From the NCBI RefSeq assembly GCF_009769755.1, contig NZ_SDWJ01000002.1:868001-932000 (forward strand): a DNA stretch of 64,000 nt, given 5' to 3'. The translations under genes were made by a program, and so were the position numbers. The notes beneath the pieces are model-generated. The model ran no database searches and had not been told where the DNA came from. It was given only the letters and a program-made list of their open reading frames with translations. Position 1 is the first letter of the stretch; each line of letters begins with the position of its first letter. The stretch is from Sphingorhabdus profundilacus (lineage in GTDB: Bacteria > Pseudomonadota > Alphaproteobacteria > Sphingomonadales > Sphingomonadaceae). Below are positions 9,238-19,680 of this stretch, piece by piece.

Positions 9238-10083
9238 CTATGCCTTTAACCGCGCGGCATGCCATGCAAGATGGTCGGCCATGAAGGTGGAGATGAAATA
9301 ATAGCTATGGTCATAGCCGGGCTGCATCCGGATCGTCGCCTTTTGCCCCGCCGCCGCACACGCCTCCACCAGCAAATGCGTCTTGAGCTGTTCCGCCAGA
9401 AAATTGTCCGCCTCGCCCTGGTCGACCAGCAGGTCGGGCAGACGGGCACCGGTAGCGATCAGCGCGCAGGCATCATATTCGGCCCATATCTCGCGGTCCG
9501 GCCCCAGATAACCGCCCAGCGCCTTTTCCCCCCAGGGGCAATTCAGCGGTGATACGATGGGCGCAAAGGCCGACGTCGCCTTATATTTTCCCGGATCGCG
9601 CAATGACAAGGTGAGCGCGCCATGCCCGCCCATCGAATGCCCCATGATACCCTGCCGTTCCATATCGACGGGGAAATGTGCGGCAACCAGTTGCGGCAAT
9701 TCGCTCTCGATATAGCCGCGCATCCGGTAATGTTCGGCAAAGGGTTCGACCAGCGCATTGACATAAAAGCCCGCGCCAAGGCCGAAATCATAGGCCCCGT
9801 CGGAATCATCGGGCACGCCCTCACCCCGTGGGCTGGTATCGGGGGCGACAAAGATCAGACCCAGTTCCGAACAGGCCCGGCGAAATTCGCCCTTTTCGGT
9901 GACATTGGCATGGGTGCAGGTCAGACCCGACAGATACCAGACCACCGGCAATTTGGCACCCGGCGCATGGGGCGGGACATAGACCGAAAAAGTCATATCC
10001 GTCCCCGTCGCGGTCGAGTGATGTTTATAAACACCCTGCACCCCACCAAAAGCGGTGTTCGTCGAAACCGTTTCAAATGTCAT
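9238..10083 (-). CDS. fghA: S-formylglutathione hydrolase
   Basis: A 281-residue esterase-D family alpha/beta hydrolase. The nucleophile elbow is GHSMGGHG, the oxyanion region is YLSGLTCTHANV, and the acid and histidine are in DQGEADNFL and GYDHSYYF. It hydrolyses S-formylglutathione to formate and glutathione, the second step of glutathione-dependent formaldehyde removal. The ATG at 10083 has AAGGACA upstream; a longer reading frame of 19 residues is less likely. It follows the VOC gene with a 16-base gap, so the two are co-transcribed. The formaldehyde dehydrogenase gene, often a neighbour, is absent here. Confidence 0.95.
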   Translation of the reverse strand: MTFETVSTNTAFGGVQGVYKHHSTATGTDMTFSVYVPPHAPGAKLPVVWYLSGLTCTHANVTEKGEFRRACSELGLIFVAPDTSPRGEGVPDDSDGAYDFGLGAGFYVNALVEPFAEHYRMRGYIESELPQLVAAHFPVDMERQGIMGHSMGGHGALTLSLRDPGKYKATSAFAPIVSPLNCPWGEKALGGYLGPDREIWAEYDACALIATGARLPDLLVDQGEADNFLAEQLKTHLLVEACAAAGQKATIRMQPGYDHSYYFISTFMADHLAWHAARLKA

Positions 10084-10099
10084 GCAAGATGTCCTTCGG

Positions 10100-10480
10100 T
10101 CAGTCGGTGACGCGGTGCAGCGCGCACAGCTTGTTGCCATCGGGATCGCGCAGATAGGCGAGATACAGCTTCATGCCATTGCCTTCGCGCACACCGGGGG
10201 GATCCTCAATCGCCTTGCCGCCATTGGCAACGCCTGCGTCATGCCAGGCATTGGCAATTTCAGGAGTCATCGCAAAGCCGATGGTCTGTCCATTACCCGG
10301 AGTCGCAGGCTGACCATCAATTGGCGGCGTGACCAGAAACAGCGCGCCATTGTGCATATAGATCAGGCGACCCTTGGGGTCCAGAACGCCCTCTTTGCCG
10401 CCCATTGCGATGAATGTAGCATCGTAAAATTTCTTGGACCGGGCGATATCGTTGCTGCCCACCATCATATGACTGTACAT
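10100..10480 (-). CDS. VOC (glyoxalase/bleomycin-resistance) family protein
   Basis: A 126-residue protein with the paired beta-alpha-beta-beta-beta modules of the vicinal oxygen chelate superfamily. The N-terminus MYSHMMVGSNDIARSKKFYD and the C-terminal YLAYLRDPDGNKLCALH are typical, the latter carrying the usual metal-side region near a D-PDG-N turn. The start has a strong AAAGGAGA site. In alphaproteobacteria such proteins commonly stand next to formaldehyde-detoxification genes, as here before fghA, but the substrate is unknown. Confidence 0.88.
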   Translation of the reverse strand: MYSHMMVGSNDIARSKKFYDATFIAMGGKEGVLDPKGRLIYMHNGALFLVTPPIDGQPATPGNGQTIGFAMTPEIANAWHDAGVANGGKAIEDPPGVREGNGMKLYLAYLRDPDGNKLCALHRVTD

Positions 10481-10661
10481 TTTCCATCTCCTTTAAACCG
10501 GTCTTGCGCTGAACGCTCCGCCCGCTTTGACCATCAACCCCCAAGAGGCGCAAGCCCAATTTTTCTGGCAGGCGCGCGCCAGCGTGGCGCTTGCCGGGTA
10601 TTTTCAAGCAGGTCGAGTCTGTTTTTGTCCGAACGGAAAAAGCGGAGATTTTGGGGAAAAG

Positions 10662-11438
10662 CTATATCCCTGCATACCAGTCATAATCATGGGCATCTTC
10701 CCAATAGCCGCCCTTGCCACCAAAGAATTTTTTCAAATCATCGGTCGCCTCGACGCGCATGACATATTTGGCCTGCTTATAGCCCAATTGCCGTTCGACC
10801 CGAAGGCGCAAGGGCGCGCCATGTTTGACGGGTAATATACCGTCATTCATGCTCCATGCCAAAATGGTTTGCGGGTGGAATGCATCGATCAGGTCGATTG
10901 ATTCATAATAGGGCGTGCCCGGCCCCCATTGGTCGGCGCAGTGAAACACGACATAGCGTGCGCGCGACGACAGTCCGGCCGCCTGCAACAACAGCCTGAG
11001 CGGTGTACCGCGCCATTTTCCAATCGCACTCCATCCTTCAACGCAATCATGGCGGGTAATCTGTTCGCGTGACGGCATCGCCATCAGCTTTTTCAGATCA
11101 AGATTGAGCGGATTTTTGACCATGCCGTCGATCCGCAATTGCCAGCTTGCAAATTTGTCCGCGACATGGGCTGCATATTCAGGGGTTCCGCCGCTGATCG
11201 ATCCATTGGCCTTGAAAATCGGCGACATATCCGCCTCGCCAAATTCGGGGGCGAGCGCGCCACGGTCCATGATCAACCGGTGTGCGCCGTTGTTCAGCGC
11301 TTCGCCCGTCCGCAGGAATGAACGAAAACGGGCATCCTCGGTCAACGCATCGCAACCGGCGAGCAACAGGCCACCGCCGCCCAACGCCGCCGCGCTCAGA
11401 AATTTCCGGCGCGGCACAATCATTTTGGAATCGCTCAT
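10662..11438 (-). CDS. Molybdopterin-dependent oxidoreductase, sulfite-oxidase/MsrP type, Tat-exported
   Basis: A 258-residue protein with a twin-arginine signal (PRRKFLSAAALGGGGLLLAGC) that also has a lipobox-like LAGC. The catalytic domain has HDCVEGWSAIGKWRG, whose cysteine is the expected molybdenum ligand, and GTPYYESIDL and HGAPLRLRVERQLGYKQ, typical of the sulfite-oxidase-like fold. It probably works in the periplasm and passes electrons to the cytochrome b encoded just upstream; the start overlaps that gene's stop by 4 bases (ATGA). The substrate is unknown: MsrP-type oxidised proteins or other S/N-oxides are possible. Confidence 0.88.
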   Translation of the reverse strand: MSDSKMIVPRRKFLSAAALGGGGLLLAGCDALTEDARFRSFLRTGEALNNGAHRLIMDRGALAPEFGEADMSPIFKANGSISGGTPEYAAHVADKFASWQLRIDGMVKNPLNLDLKKLMAMPSREQITRHDCVEGWSAIGKWRGTPLRLLLQAAGLSSRARYVVFHCADQWGPGTPYYESIDLIDAFHPQTILAWSMNDGILPVKHGAPLRLRVERQLGYKQAKYVMRVEATDDLKKFFGGKGGYWEDAHDYDWYAGI

Positions 11439-12295
11439 GCGGGTTCTCCCTGTACAACTTCGGGTTGGGGAAGTGGATCGGCCTTACCCGGTAATGTATA
11501 TTTGCCGGTAATCATCGAACGCACCTCGTTGATTGGTCCGGCCAGCAATACCATCGCCATATGCACAAAGAAAAAGGCGACCAGTGAAAACGCAGCGATA
11601 AAGTGGATCGATCGCGCAGATTGCCGCCCGCCAAACAGGTCGAGCAACCACGGCCAAGCCGCATTCATCGCAGGGGACATGGTCAGTCCGGTAAATATGA
11701 TAAGCGGTAAAAGAATGAAGAGTACGGAAATATATGCGAATTTTTGCAGGATATTATAGTCTTTTGCAGCGGCCCCAGTCGGAAAGCGCAACCGGGCATG
11801 GTCTTTGATATCATGCCAGATATGGCCGATCGACCATTCCCATTTGCGGATATGCAAATCATTGCGGACATGCCCGTTCCAAAGCGAACGGAGCATATAG
11901 AGGGTCAGCCCAACCGCCAATATCCAGGCAAAGGTGAAATGCCAACGCCGCGCGGCTTGTAAGTCATAAGCCGATGGTATTGTAATCCAATGCGGAAAAG
12001 CCCGGCGCTTGACCTCACCTTCCGAATTTTTCCAGATACCAAGGACGCCGGTGGTTTCAACACGAACGCCCGCAATCTCGACAAAGCCAGTGTCGCCTGC
12101 ATCATCGATAACCAGCCAGGCCTTGTCATCATTGGCGCCATAATCGCCCCAATAAAGCCGCGCATGCGCGTTGAAAATCATCAACCCGCTCATCAACATG
12201 ACAAATAATGTTATCGCATTGGTCCAATGCCATAATCGTGTCGACAAACGATGCCGCTTCACGACATCCCCCGGTTTCAATTCTGCCTGCGCCAT
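11435..12295 (-). CDS. Membrane cytochrome b (b561/NarI-like) partner of the molybdoenzyme
   Basis: A 286-residue integral membrane protein with four or five hydrophobic segments. Candidate haem-binding histidines are in LSTRLWHWTNA, RRWHFTFAWIL and FFFVHMAMVL, plus HFIAAFSL. Between the first and second helices lies a soluble insertion of about 70 residues (WGDYGANDDKAWLV to FPHWITIPSAYD). The start has GGGGAGTGAAGG. It overlaps the molybdoenzyme gene by 4 bases, so it is probably the quinol-oxidising or quinone-reducing membrane anchor of that enzyme. The pairing is inferred from operon structure and family habits. Confidence 0.85.
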   Translation of the reverse strand: MAQAELKPGDVVKRHRLSTRLWHWTNAITLFVMLMSGLMIFNAHARLYWGDYGANDDKAWLVIDDAGDTGFVEIAGVRVETTGVLGIWKNSEGEVKRRAFPHWITIPSAYDLQAARRWHFTFAWILAVGLTLYMLRSLWNGHVRNDLHIRKWEWSIGHIWHDIKDHARLRFPTGAAAKDYNILQKFAYISVLFILLPLIIFTGLTMSPAMNAAWPWLLDLFGGRQSARSIHFIAAFSLVAFFFVHMAMVLLAGPINEVRSMITGKYTLPGKADPLPQPEVVQGEPA

Positions 12296-12374
12296 CCTTC
12301 ACTCCCCTTTTGCATCCTATCCTGCCAGAGAAGGTTCGCGCCGAACAGCGATAAAGTTACAAGACCCCTCGTTA

Positions 12375-12396
12375 CTCTCTCCCGCCAAAGGGGAGG
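12375..12396. repeat. Short hairpin, first of a pair flanking the dispersed repeat
   Basis: The core CTCCC/GGGAG stem surrounds a CGCCAAAG loop. The sequence closely resembles 12682-12703 in the same orientation. No T-run follows on either strand. Confidence 0.4.
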
Positions 12397-12419
12397 AAGT
12401 GAAGGTGATGCCTACCTTC

Positions 12420-12612
12420 TCCGCGAACTCGGCGTGAACCCGATATGCTCAACTTGTTTGGTTCACGCGGAGGGCGCGGAGTTCGCGGAGGTACAGAGTG
12501 AATAAGGCGAGGGTCGTTGACACGCCCTATGGTGCCACCAAAGAAACAGCGTCGTTGACCCGGAGATTTGAGGGAATCTGTTGCCCCTTCTTTGCGACTT
12601 TGCGCGAACCAA
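12420..12612 (-). repeat. Dispersed hairpin-rich repeat, copy B (about 193 bp)
   Basis: Reverse-complement match to 4861-5056. The end at 12420-12491 forms a hairpin: CTCCGCGAACTCGGCG TGAACC on the left and GGTTCACGCGGAG ... GAGTTCGCGGAG on the right, with a 19-base loop. In this copy an 8-base insertion (GGCGCGGA) sits in the right arm; in copy A the extra 8 bases are in the opposite arm. No protein is encoded. Confidence 0.85.
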
Positions 12613-12681
12613 AAAGCACTTTCCGCACCGTTGATGCCCCTCTCCAACCGTGCCTGGACCGTGCGGCCAATGCTCCATATC

Positions 12682-12703
12682 CTCTCCCTCCAAAAGGGGA
12701 GAG
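12682..12703 (-). repeat. Hairpin directly behind the stop of the duplicated-domain gene
   Basis: A 7-bp stem, CTCTCCC (12682-12688) with GGGAGAG (12697-12703), starts at the base next to the stop codon at 12704. It may end or stabilise that mRNA, but there is no T-tail on the minus strand. Confidence 0.45.
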
Positions 12704-13447
12704 TTACACCCATAATGGTTTTCCGTCTGTCTGGCGGGCTCTTTCGGCCTCGAGTGCGTCGGCCTGACGGATGATGGACATCTTTACGGCTTCGACATCT
12801 ACCGGGCCGGTGTTCCATGCGGTTCGGCGTTCGCCGCGATATTTGTGGTGATAGGCCAGTAATTGGATTGCATCGCCATAGCGGTCGAGACGGATTTCGC
12901 GGGGTATGCCGACATAATAATCATCGGTCTGGTCAAGCGCGTCATAAAGCAACCGGATTTCCATGGCCTGTAGCCCGATTTTCAGTGCTTCCTCCCACTC
13001 CTTGGCAAAAGGGGTCCATTTATTTCTGCGCGTATAAGCAGAAGAGCGGTCATGCCCCGCCGCAGCGCAGGCCAACGTCACATTGCATGTTGTGGCAAGT
13101 GTATCGAGGAACCGTTTTTCGTCGGCGCGAGTCCAGCCATTTGGTCCCGCGCGCTGGGTCCGGCTCGGTGCGCCATACGGGCTTTGCGTGATGATCAGCG
13201 CCGAGCCATCGCTGTCCCACCGCGCGCCAGAGGGTGTCGGACGCTCTTCGTTGGCGAGGCGCAATTCGGCTTGCGTCCGGGCAGCGTCCATGTCTGCGGC
13301 AAATTCTGGGTCACTTTGCCGTTTGCGGTAAACAGAGGCATTGTTGACCTTTGCCCTGTCGCTGGCCAGTCTGACATTGCCGGTTTCCGCCAGCGCGCGC
13401 AGAAAGCGCGCCCGCCAGCGCGGCGGACGGGGTTTGCAGTTTCGCAT
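12704..13447 (-). CDS. Unknown protein with two helix-turn-helix-like repeats
   Basis: A 247-residue protein with an internal duplication. Residues 13-57 (ARFLRALAETGNVRLASDRA... VYRKRQSDPEFAADMDAA) align with 111-155 (KRFLDTLATTCNVTLACAAA... AYTRRNKWTPFAKEWEEAL). Each unit looks like a three-helix DNA-binding domain of the kind seen in terminase small subunits and resolvase-like HTHs. The linker (58-108) is Ser/Gly/Thr rich, and the C-terminus (about 160-247) is helical. The ATG at 13447 has GAAAGGACC upstream; longer frames would extend into unlikely sequence. No phage genes are nearby, so a terminase role is doubtful; a regulator is equally possible. A 15-base palindrome lies 58-72 bases upstream. 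Confidence 0.7.
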   Translation of the reverse strand: MRNCKPRPPRWRARFLRALAETGNVRLASDRAKVNNASVYRKRQSDPEFAADMDAARTQAELRLANEERPTPSGARWDSDGSALIITQSPYGAPSRTQRAGPNGWTRADEKRFLDTLATTCNVTLACAAAGHDRSSAYTRRNKWTPFAKEWEEALKIGLQAMEIRLLYDALDQTDDYYVGIPREIRLDRYGDAIQLLAYHHKYRGERRTAWNTGPVDVEAVKMSIIRQADALEAERARQTDGKPLWV

Positions 13448-13504
13448 TACAGGTCCTTTCAAGATTTGGGGAAACAGCCGCAAAGGCGGAAAACGCGGCT
13501 TTGC

Positions 13505-13519
13505 GACAATATCATTGTC
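13505..13519. promoter_or_regulatory. Palindrome GACAAT-ATC-ATTGTC, possible operator
   Basis: A perfect inverted repeat with 6-base arms and a 3-base centre, 58 bases upstream of the duplicated-domain gene. On the minus strand TTGACA (plus 13539-13544) lies just upstream of it, 17 bases from TTAGAC, a weak -10. The palindrome would overlap or follow the start of transcription. Confidence 0.4.
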
Positions 13520-13544
13520 TAAAAGATGCAGCGTCACGCTGTCA

Positions 13545-13568
13545 AGAAAAATAACCTATTTGGTTACT
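13545..13568 (-). terminator. Weak hairpin terminator at the end of the TCA/TRIC transcript
   Basis: On the minus strand AGTAACC-AAATA-GGTTATT forms a 7-bp stem (one G-T pair) followed by TTT. It overlaps the TRIC stop codon and could end the long transcript that begins at mdh. Confidence 0.5.
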
Positions 13569-14193
13569 ATCCGCGATAGGCGGGAATAGCCCAGCCTTTC
13601 AGGATGGCCATTGCCCGCAGAATGAAACCGGCCATTGCGCTCAGGATTGCGGCCAGAAGCACGGGCAGGCCGATCCACAGCAGTAGCACGAACAGACCGG
13701 AGGCAAGCGCCGCGGCGGTGACATAGATTTCGGGCTTGAGCAGGATCGACGGCTCGCCAGCCAATACATCGCGGATGATACCGCCGACGCACGCGGTAAT
13801 GACGCCCATCATCATCGCGGGCAGCAGGGGCACGCCAAATGTCAGCGACTTCCATGCGCCAAATACGGCGTAAATGGCAATGCCGATAGCATCGAACCAG
13901 TCGAGCGCGCGCGCATTCCAGAAGGATTTGGGCGTCACCCACACCAAACCCGCCGTCACCAGACAAGTGGCGGCAAAGCGCCAGTCATGCACCCAGAACA
14001 CCGGTGCCCCGATCAGAAGATCGCGCACGGTACCGCCACCAACGCCGGTGACCAGTGCAAAAAATGTAAAGGTTACGAGTGTCTGGCCGCGATGCGCCGC
14101 TGCCAACGCGCCAGACGCTGCAAAAACGGCAATGCCGAACAGATCGAGCCAGACGATGAGTGCGGGCGCAAGCTGGACGGCCTCTTCAACCAT
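13567..14193 (-). CDS. TRIC-family cation channel (YadS/UPF0126)
   Basis: About 208 residues with seven hydrophobic segments arranged as two similar three-helix bundles plus one. Each bundle carries a glycine-rich kink with a conserved arginine: GVGGGTVRDLLIG and CVGGIIRDVLAGEP. This is the hallmark of prokaryotic TRIC trimeric channels, which conduct monovalent cations. It follows lpdA with a 2-base gap, so it is the last gene of the TCA operon. A GTG at 14199, overlapping the lpdA stop, is an alternative start. Why a channel sits in this operon is unknown. Confidence 0.9.
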   Translation of the reverse strand: MVEEAVQLAPALIVWLDLFGIAVFAASGALAAAHRGQTLVTFTFFALVTGVGGGTVRDLLIGAPVFWVHDWRFAATCLVTAGLVWVTPKSFWNARALDWFDAIGIAIYAVFGAWKSLTFGVPLLPAMMMGVITACVGGIIRDVLAGEPSILLKPEIYVTAAALASGLFVLLLWIGLPVLLAAILSAMAGFILRAMAILKGWAIPAYRG

Positions 14194-14195
14194 TG

Positions 14196-15590
<1,395 letters not shown>

Positions 15591-15602
15591 GGTGTTGGCT
15601 CC

Positions 15603-16835
15603 TTAAAGGTCGATCAACAAACGGGCGGGGTCTTCAATCGCCTCTTTGACGATCTTGAGGAAAGTCACCGCCTCGCGCCCGTCGATCAGGCGGTGGTCGT
15701 AGCTGAGGGCGAGATACATCATCGGGCGCACGACAACGGCCCCATTGCGGACCACAGGCCGGTCTTCGATACGATGCAGCCCCAGAACAGCGCTCTGCGG
15801 CGGGTTGATGATGGGTGTCGACATCAGGCTGCCAAAGACGCCGCCATTGGAGATGGTGAAAGTACCACCGGTCATGTCGTCCATCGTCAACGAGCCGGTC
15901 TTCGCCTTGGCACCGAAATCGGCGATTGCTTTTTCGATTTCGGCAAAGCTCATGGCATCGGCATTGCGAACCACAGGGACGACCAGACCATTGGGGGCGC
16001 TGACCGCAACTGAAACATCGAGATAATTGTGGTAGACGATTTCGTCGCCTTCAATCTGGGCATTCACCGATGGCACATCGCGCGCGGCAAGGGCAACGGC
16101 CTTTGTGAAAAAGCCCATGAAGCCCAGGCGGACGCCATGCTTCTTTTCGAACAATTCCTTATATTTGTCGCGCGTCGCGATGACTTCGCTCATGTCACAA
16201 TCATTGAAGGTCGTCAAAAGCGCCGCGGTTTCCTGCGCGCTCTTCAGCCGCTTGGCGATCGTCTGGCGCAGACGGGTCATCTTGACCCGCTCTTCCTGAC
16301 GCGCGCCTGCGGGGACGGCCTTTGCCGGAGCCGCCTCAGCCGAGGGGGACGATTCGGCAGGTGCAACCTTTGCGGCGGCAACCACGTCTTCCTTCGTCAG
16401 GCGTCCGTCCTTGCCGGTGCCCTTGATCTTGCTAGGATCGATACCGAGTTCGAGAACGAGTCGGCGGACTGCTGGCGAAAGCGGAAGGTCGCTGGCTTCT
16501 GCAGCAGGCGCTGCTGCTGCCGGTACGGGCGCAGGTGTCGTTGCGACCGGTTGCGGAGCTGCGGATGCGGCAGGAGCTGGCGCTGCGGTACCGGCGCTGC
16601 CTTCTTCGATGGATGCAATCACGGCACCCACATTGACCGTCGCGCCTTCTTCGACGCTGTATGCGCCCATGATTCCGGCGACGGGTGCGGGCACCTCGAT
16701 AGCAACCTTGTCGGTTTCAAGGCTGGCAATCGGCTCGTCGGCGGCCACGGCTTCACCCGGCTTTTTCAGCCATTGGCCAAGGGTGGCCTCGGTGATGGAT
16801 TCGCCCAGTACGGGAACTTTGACTTCGGTGCTCAT
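15603..16835 (-). CDS. odhB: Dihydrolipoyllysine succinyltransferase, E2 of 2-oxoglutarate dehydrogenase
   Basis: A 410-residue protein with three parts: one lipoyl domain (about 1-75, lipoylated lysine in [12 protein letters not shown]), a flexible Ala/Pro-rich linker with a peripheral-subunit-binding domain ([20 protein letters not shown], about 120-155), and a catalytic domain (about 180-410) ending in [12 protein letters not shown] with the active-site histidine and aspartate. It transfers succinyl from lipoamide to CoA. It lies 5 bases after odhA and 12 bases before lpdA. Confidence 0.97.
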   Translation of the reverse strand: MSTEVKVPVLGESITEATLGQWLKKPGEAVAADEPIASLETDKVAIEVPAPVAGIMGAYSVEEGATVNVGAVIASIEEGSAGTAAPAPAASAAPQPVATTPAPVPAAAAPAAEASDLPLSPAVRRLVLELGIDPSKIKGTGKDGRLTKEDVVAAAKVAPAESSPSAEAAPAKAVPAGARQEERVKMTRLRQTIAKRLKSAQETAALLTTFNDCDMSEVIATRDKYKELFEKKHGVRLGFMGFFTKAVALAARDVPSVNAQIEGDEIVYHNYLDVSVAVSAPNGLVVPVVRNADAMSFAEIEKAIADFGAKAKTGSLTMDDMTGGTFTISNGGVFGSLMSTPIINPPQSAVLGLHRIEDRPVVRNGAVVVRPMMYLALSYDHRLIDGREAVTFLKIVKEAIEDPARLLIDL

Positions 16836-16840
16836 AGGGA

Positions 16841-19642
16841 TCAGCCTTTTCTCTGACGGCGGATTTCTGCGCGGACATTATGACCAAGGGCGTCGGCAAC
16901 CAATGCGGCCTGCTCGGCCTGATGGCGCTTGGCAAGGCCGGTTGCGGTCGCTGCGGCGGCTTTACGTCCGGCATAGCGCGCGCGGGTCGGTTTGACCTTT
17001 GCGTTCAACAGACATTCTTCAATGAAGGGATCGACGAAGGACCAGCTCCCCGCGTTTTTGGGTTCTTCCTGGGCCCAGACAACTTCTTCCAACGCGGTCA
17101 TGCGCTTCAGGCGAACGATCAAGGGTTCGCCCGGGAAAGGGTAGAGCTGCTCGATCCGCACAATCGCGGTGTCGGTATCGCCCGCTGCATTGCGGGCCTC
17201 CATCAGGTCATAGGCGAGCTTGCCGGAGCAGAGCACCAGACGTTTCACATCCTTGTCTGCGGGCGCGTCGGGATCGGACAATATCCGCATGAAATGGCTG
17301 TCGCCCTGGAAATCCTCTGACTTGGAAACCGCCATTTTGTGCCGCAGCAGGGATTTGGGTGTCATGACAACCAGAGGCTTGCGGAACGACCGCGCCATTT
17401 GACGGCGCAGCAAGTGGAAGTAATTTGCAGGCGTCGTGCAGTTGGCGACCTGGATATTGTCTTCGGCACAAAGTTGCAGGAACCGCTCAAGCCGGGCCGA
17501 GCTATGTTCGGGACCCTGACCTTCATAGCCATGAGGCAACAGCATCACCAAACCGTTGGCGCGCAGCCATTTGGCCTCGCCCGCCGCAATGAACTGATCG
17601 ATCATGGTCTGCGCGCCGTTGGCGAAGTCGCCAAATTGTGCTTCCCACAAGACCAGCGTTTTGGGTTCGGCACCGGAATAGCCATATTCATAGCCGAGCA
17701 CGCCAAATTCCGACAGCGGACTGTCCAGAACCTCGAACCGGCCATGCGGCAATGTCGACAGGGGCACATATTTCTCTTCAGTGCCTTGATCGACCCAGAC
17801 GGCGTGCCGCTGGCTGAAGGTACCGCGGCCTGAATCCTGCCCCGAAAGACGCACGCCAAAACCTTCGGACAGCAGCGCGCCAAAGGCCAGCGCTTCGCCC
17901 GTTGCCCAGTCGAAATTTTCACCGGCGGTGAACATCGTTTTCTTGGCATCGAGAACGCGGCCAAGGGTTGGATGGATATTCAGCGTTTCCGGAACGGCGG
18001 TCAATGTGCGGCCCAAGCTGTCGAACAGCTTTTTGGAGATGCCCGTTTCCACATTGCGGCGTGCCGTTTCGGGGTCCGCCGGCTTGGAAAGCCCCGACCA
18101 GCGTCCGCCGAACCAGTCCGCCGCATTGGGCTTGTAATCGGCGGCCCCTGCAAATTCCTGTTCCAGCAAGGCGACAAAGCGCATGGCATGTTCATTGACC
18201 CAGTTGGCATCGATCACGCCTTCGGCTTGCAGCCTCTTGGCGTAGATTTCGCTGACGCCCGGGTGGCCCTTGATGACCTTGTACATCAAAGGTTGCGTGA
18301 AGCTGGGCTCATCGCCTTCATTATGGCCGAAGCGGCGGTAGCACCACATGTCGATCACGATATCGCGGTGGAATGTCTGGCGGAATTCGATCGCGATCTT
18401 GCACGCAAAGGTCACCGCTTCCGGGTCGTCGCCGTTCACATGGAAAATCGGGGCCTGAACGCCCTTTGCGACATCCGACGGATAAGGCGACGAGCGCGCA
18501 TATTGCGGGCTGGTGGTAAAGCCGACCTGGTTGTTCACGATGAAGTGCAGGCAGCCGCCGGTATTATAACCTCGAATACCCGAAAAGCCGAGGCACTCCC
18601 AAACGATGCCCTGTCCCGCAAAGGCCGCGTCGCCATGCAACAGAACCGGCAGAACCTGCTCATGCTTGCCAAGGTCGCCGCGCGCGGTCTGGTTTGCACG
18701 AACCTTTCCGAGAACGACCGGATTAACGGCCTCCAAATGGGACGGGTTGGGAACAAGGCTCATATGCACTTTGATGCCGTCAAATTCGCGGTCGGTGCTG
18801 GTGCCCAGATGGTATTTCACATCGCCCGAACCGCCGACGTCATCGGGGTTGGCGCTTCCGCCCGAAAATTCATGAAAGATGATGCGATAGGGTTTGCCCA
18901 TAACATTGGCCAAAACGTTCAGGCGGCCGCGATGCGGCATGCCGTAAACGATTTCGCGGACGCCCAGTTGACCGCCATATTTGATGACCGCCTCAAGCGC
19001 CGGAATCATGGACTCACCACCGTCCAGACCGAAGCGCTTCGTGCCTACATATTTGCGGCCCAGGAATTTTTCGTACTGCTCGGCCTCGATGACCTTGGCC
19101 AGAATCGCTTTCTTGCCTTCGGGCGTGAAATGGATCGCGGCGTCTCTGCCCTCCATCCGATCCTGCAGGAACCGGCGTTCCTCGACGTCTGAAATATGCA
19201 TATATTCCAGACCAACGGGCCCACAATAGTTCGCCCGCAAAATGTCCACCAGCTCGCGCACGGTGGTCCATTCAAGGCCCAATGTGCCGCCAACATAGAC
19301 TTTCCGGTCGAGGTCCGCGCCCGAAAAGCCGTGATATTCGGGGGTTAAATCCGCCGGTATTTCCTGCTTCGAAAGGCCCAGCGGGTCGAGATTTGCGGCC
19401 AGATGTCCCCGTACCCTATAGGTACGCACCAGCATCATCGCGCGGATTGAATCGTTCGCCGCCGCAACCGCGTCGGCCTCCGCCATCGGCTTACCTGCTG
19501 CTTTTGCAGCCGCCTTCACCTCGACCGCCATTTGTGTGGGGTCGAGCGATGCCGTCAATTCGTCGGTGGCCGATAAAGGCCAGTTGGCGCGTTCCCAGCT
19601 GGGACCGCGTTCCATTTCAAAATCCTGATTCTCAAGACCCAT
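16841..19642 (-). CDS. odhA: 2-oxoglutarate dehydrogenase E1 component
   Basis: A 933-residue thiamine-diphosphate enzyme of the usual SucA length. Visible landmarks are the N-terminal E2-binding helix region, [14 protein letters not shown], the cofactor-binding [13 protein letters not shown] and [27 protein letters not shown], and the C-terminal [13 protein letters not shown]. It decarboxylates 2-oxoglutarate and succinylates the lipoyl group on OdhB. The ATG at 19642 is preceded by GGAAGG. It follows sucD by 38 bases. Confidence 0.97.
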   Translation of the reverse strand: MGLENQDFEMERGPSWERANWPLSATDELTASLDPTQMAVEVKAAAKAAGKPMAEADAVAAANDSIRAMMLVRTYRVRGHLAANLDPLGLSKQEIPADLTPEYHGFSGADLDRKVYVGGTLGLEWTTVRELVDILRANYCGPVGLEYMHISDVEERRFLQDRMEGRDAAIHFTPEGKKAILAKVIEAEQYEKFLGRKYVGTKRFGLDGGESMIPALEAVIKYGGQLGVREIVYGMPHRGRLNVLANVMGKPYRIIFHEFSGGSANPDDVGGSGDVKYHLGTSTDREFDGIKVHMSLVPNPSHLEAVNPVVLGKVRANQTARGDLGKHEQVLPVLLHGDAAFAGQGIVWECLGFSGIRGYNTGGCLHFIVNNQVGFTTSPQYARSSPYPSDVAKGVQAPIFHVNGDDPEAVTFACKIAIEFRQTFHRDIVIDMWCYRRFGHNEGDEPSFTQPLMYKVIKGHPGVSEIYAKRLQAEGVIDANWVNEHAMRFVALLEQEFAGAADYKPNAADWFGGRWSGLSKPADPETARRNVETGISKKLFDSLGRTLTAVPETLNIHPTLGRVLDAKKTMFTAGENFDWATGEALAFGALLSEGFGVRLSGQDSGRGTFSQRHAVWVDQGTEEKYVPLSTLPHGRFEVLDSPLSEFGVLGYEYGYSGAEPKTLVLWEAQFGDFANGAQTMIDQFIAAGEAKWLRANGLVMLLPHGYEGQGPEHSSARLERFLQLCAEDNIQVANCTTPANYFHLLRRQMARSFRKPLVVMTPKSLLRHKMAVSKSEDFQGDSHFMRILSDPDAPADKDVKRLVLCSGKLAYDLMEARNAAGDTDTAIVRIEQLYPFPGEPLIVRLKRMTALEEVVWAQEEPKNAGSWSFVDPFIEECLLNAKVKPTRARYAGRKAAAATATGLAKRHQAEQAALVADALGHNVRAEIRRQRKG

Positions 19643-19680
19643 AATTATGCCTTCCGTGGGGAGGGAAACGGCAGGGATGC

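Larger units (their letters stand above)
12296..12703. other. 408-base intergenic region made of hairpins and a repeat
   Basis: No convincing gene is present. It contains, in order, a small hairpin (12375-12396), copy B of the dispersed repeat (12420-12612) and a second, similar hairpin (12682-12703) that abuts the stop of the gene at 12704. The two small hairpins are near-identical direct repeats of the form CTCTCCC-NCCAAA-GGGGAG. Confidence 0.7.

Noticed and set aside
12372-12818. 148-codon minus-strand frame across the repeat region
   Set aside because: It reads through the dispersed repeat and the end of the 247-residue gene in another frame; Arg-rich and without homology by eye.
12704-13447. 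Phage terminase small subunit as a firm call
   Set aside because: Only the HTH-like shape fits; there is no large subunit, portal or other phage gene nearby.
17972-19192. 406-codon plus-strand frame opposite odhA
   Set aside because: Antisense shadow of a certain gene; no motif, no ribosome-binding site.
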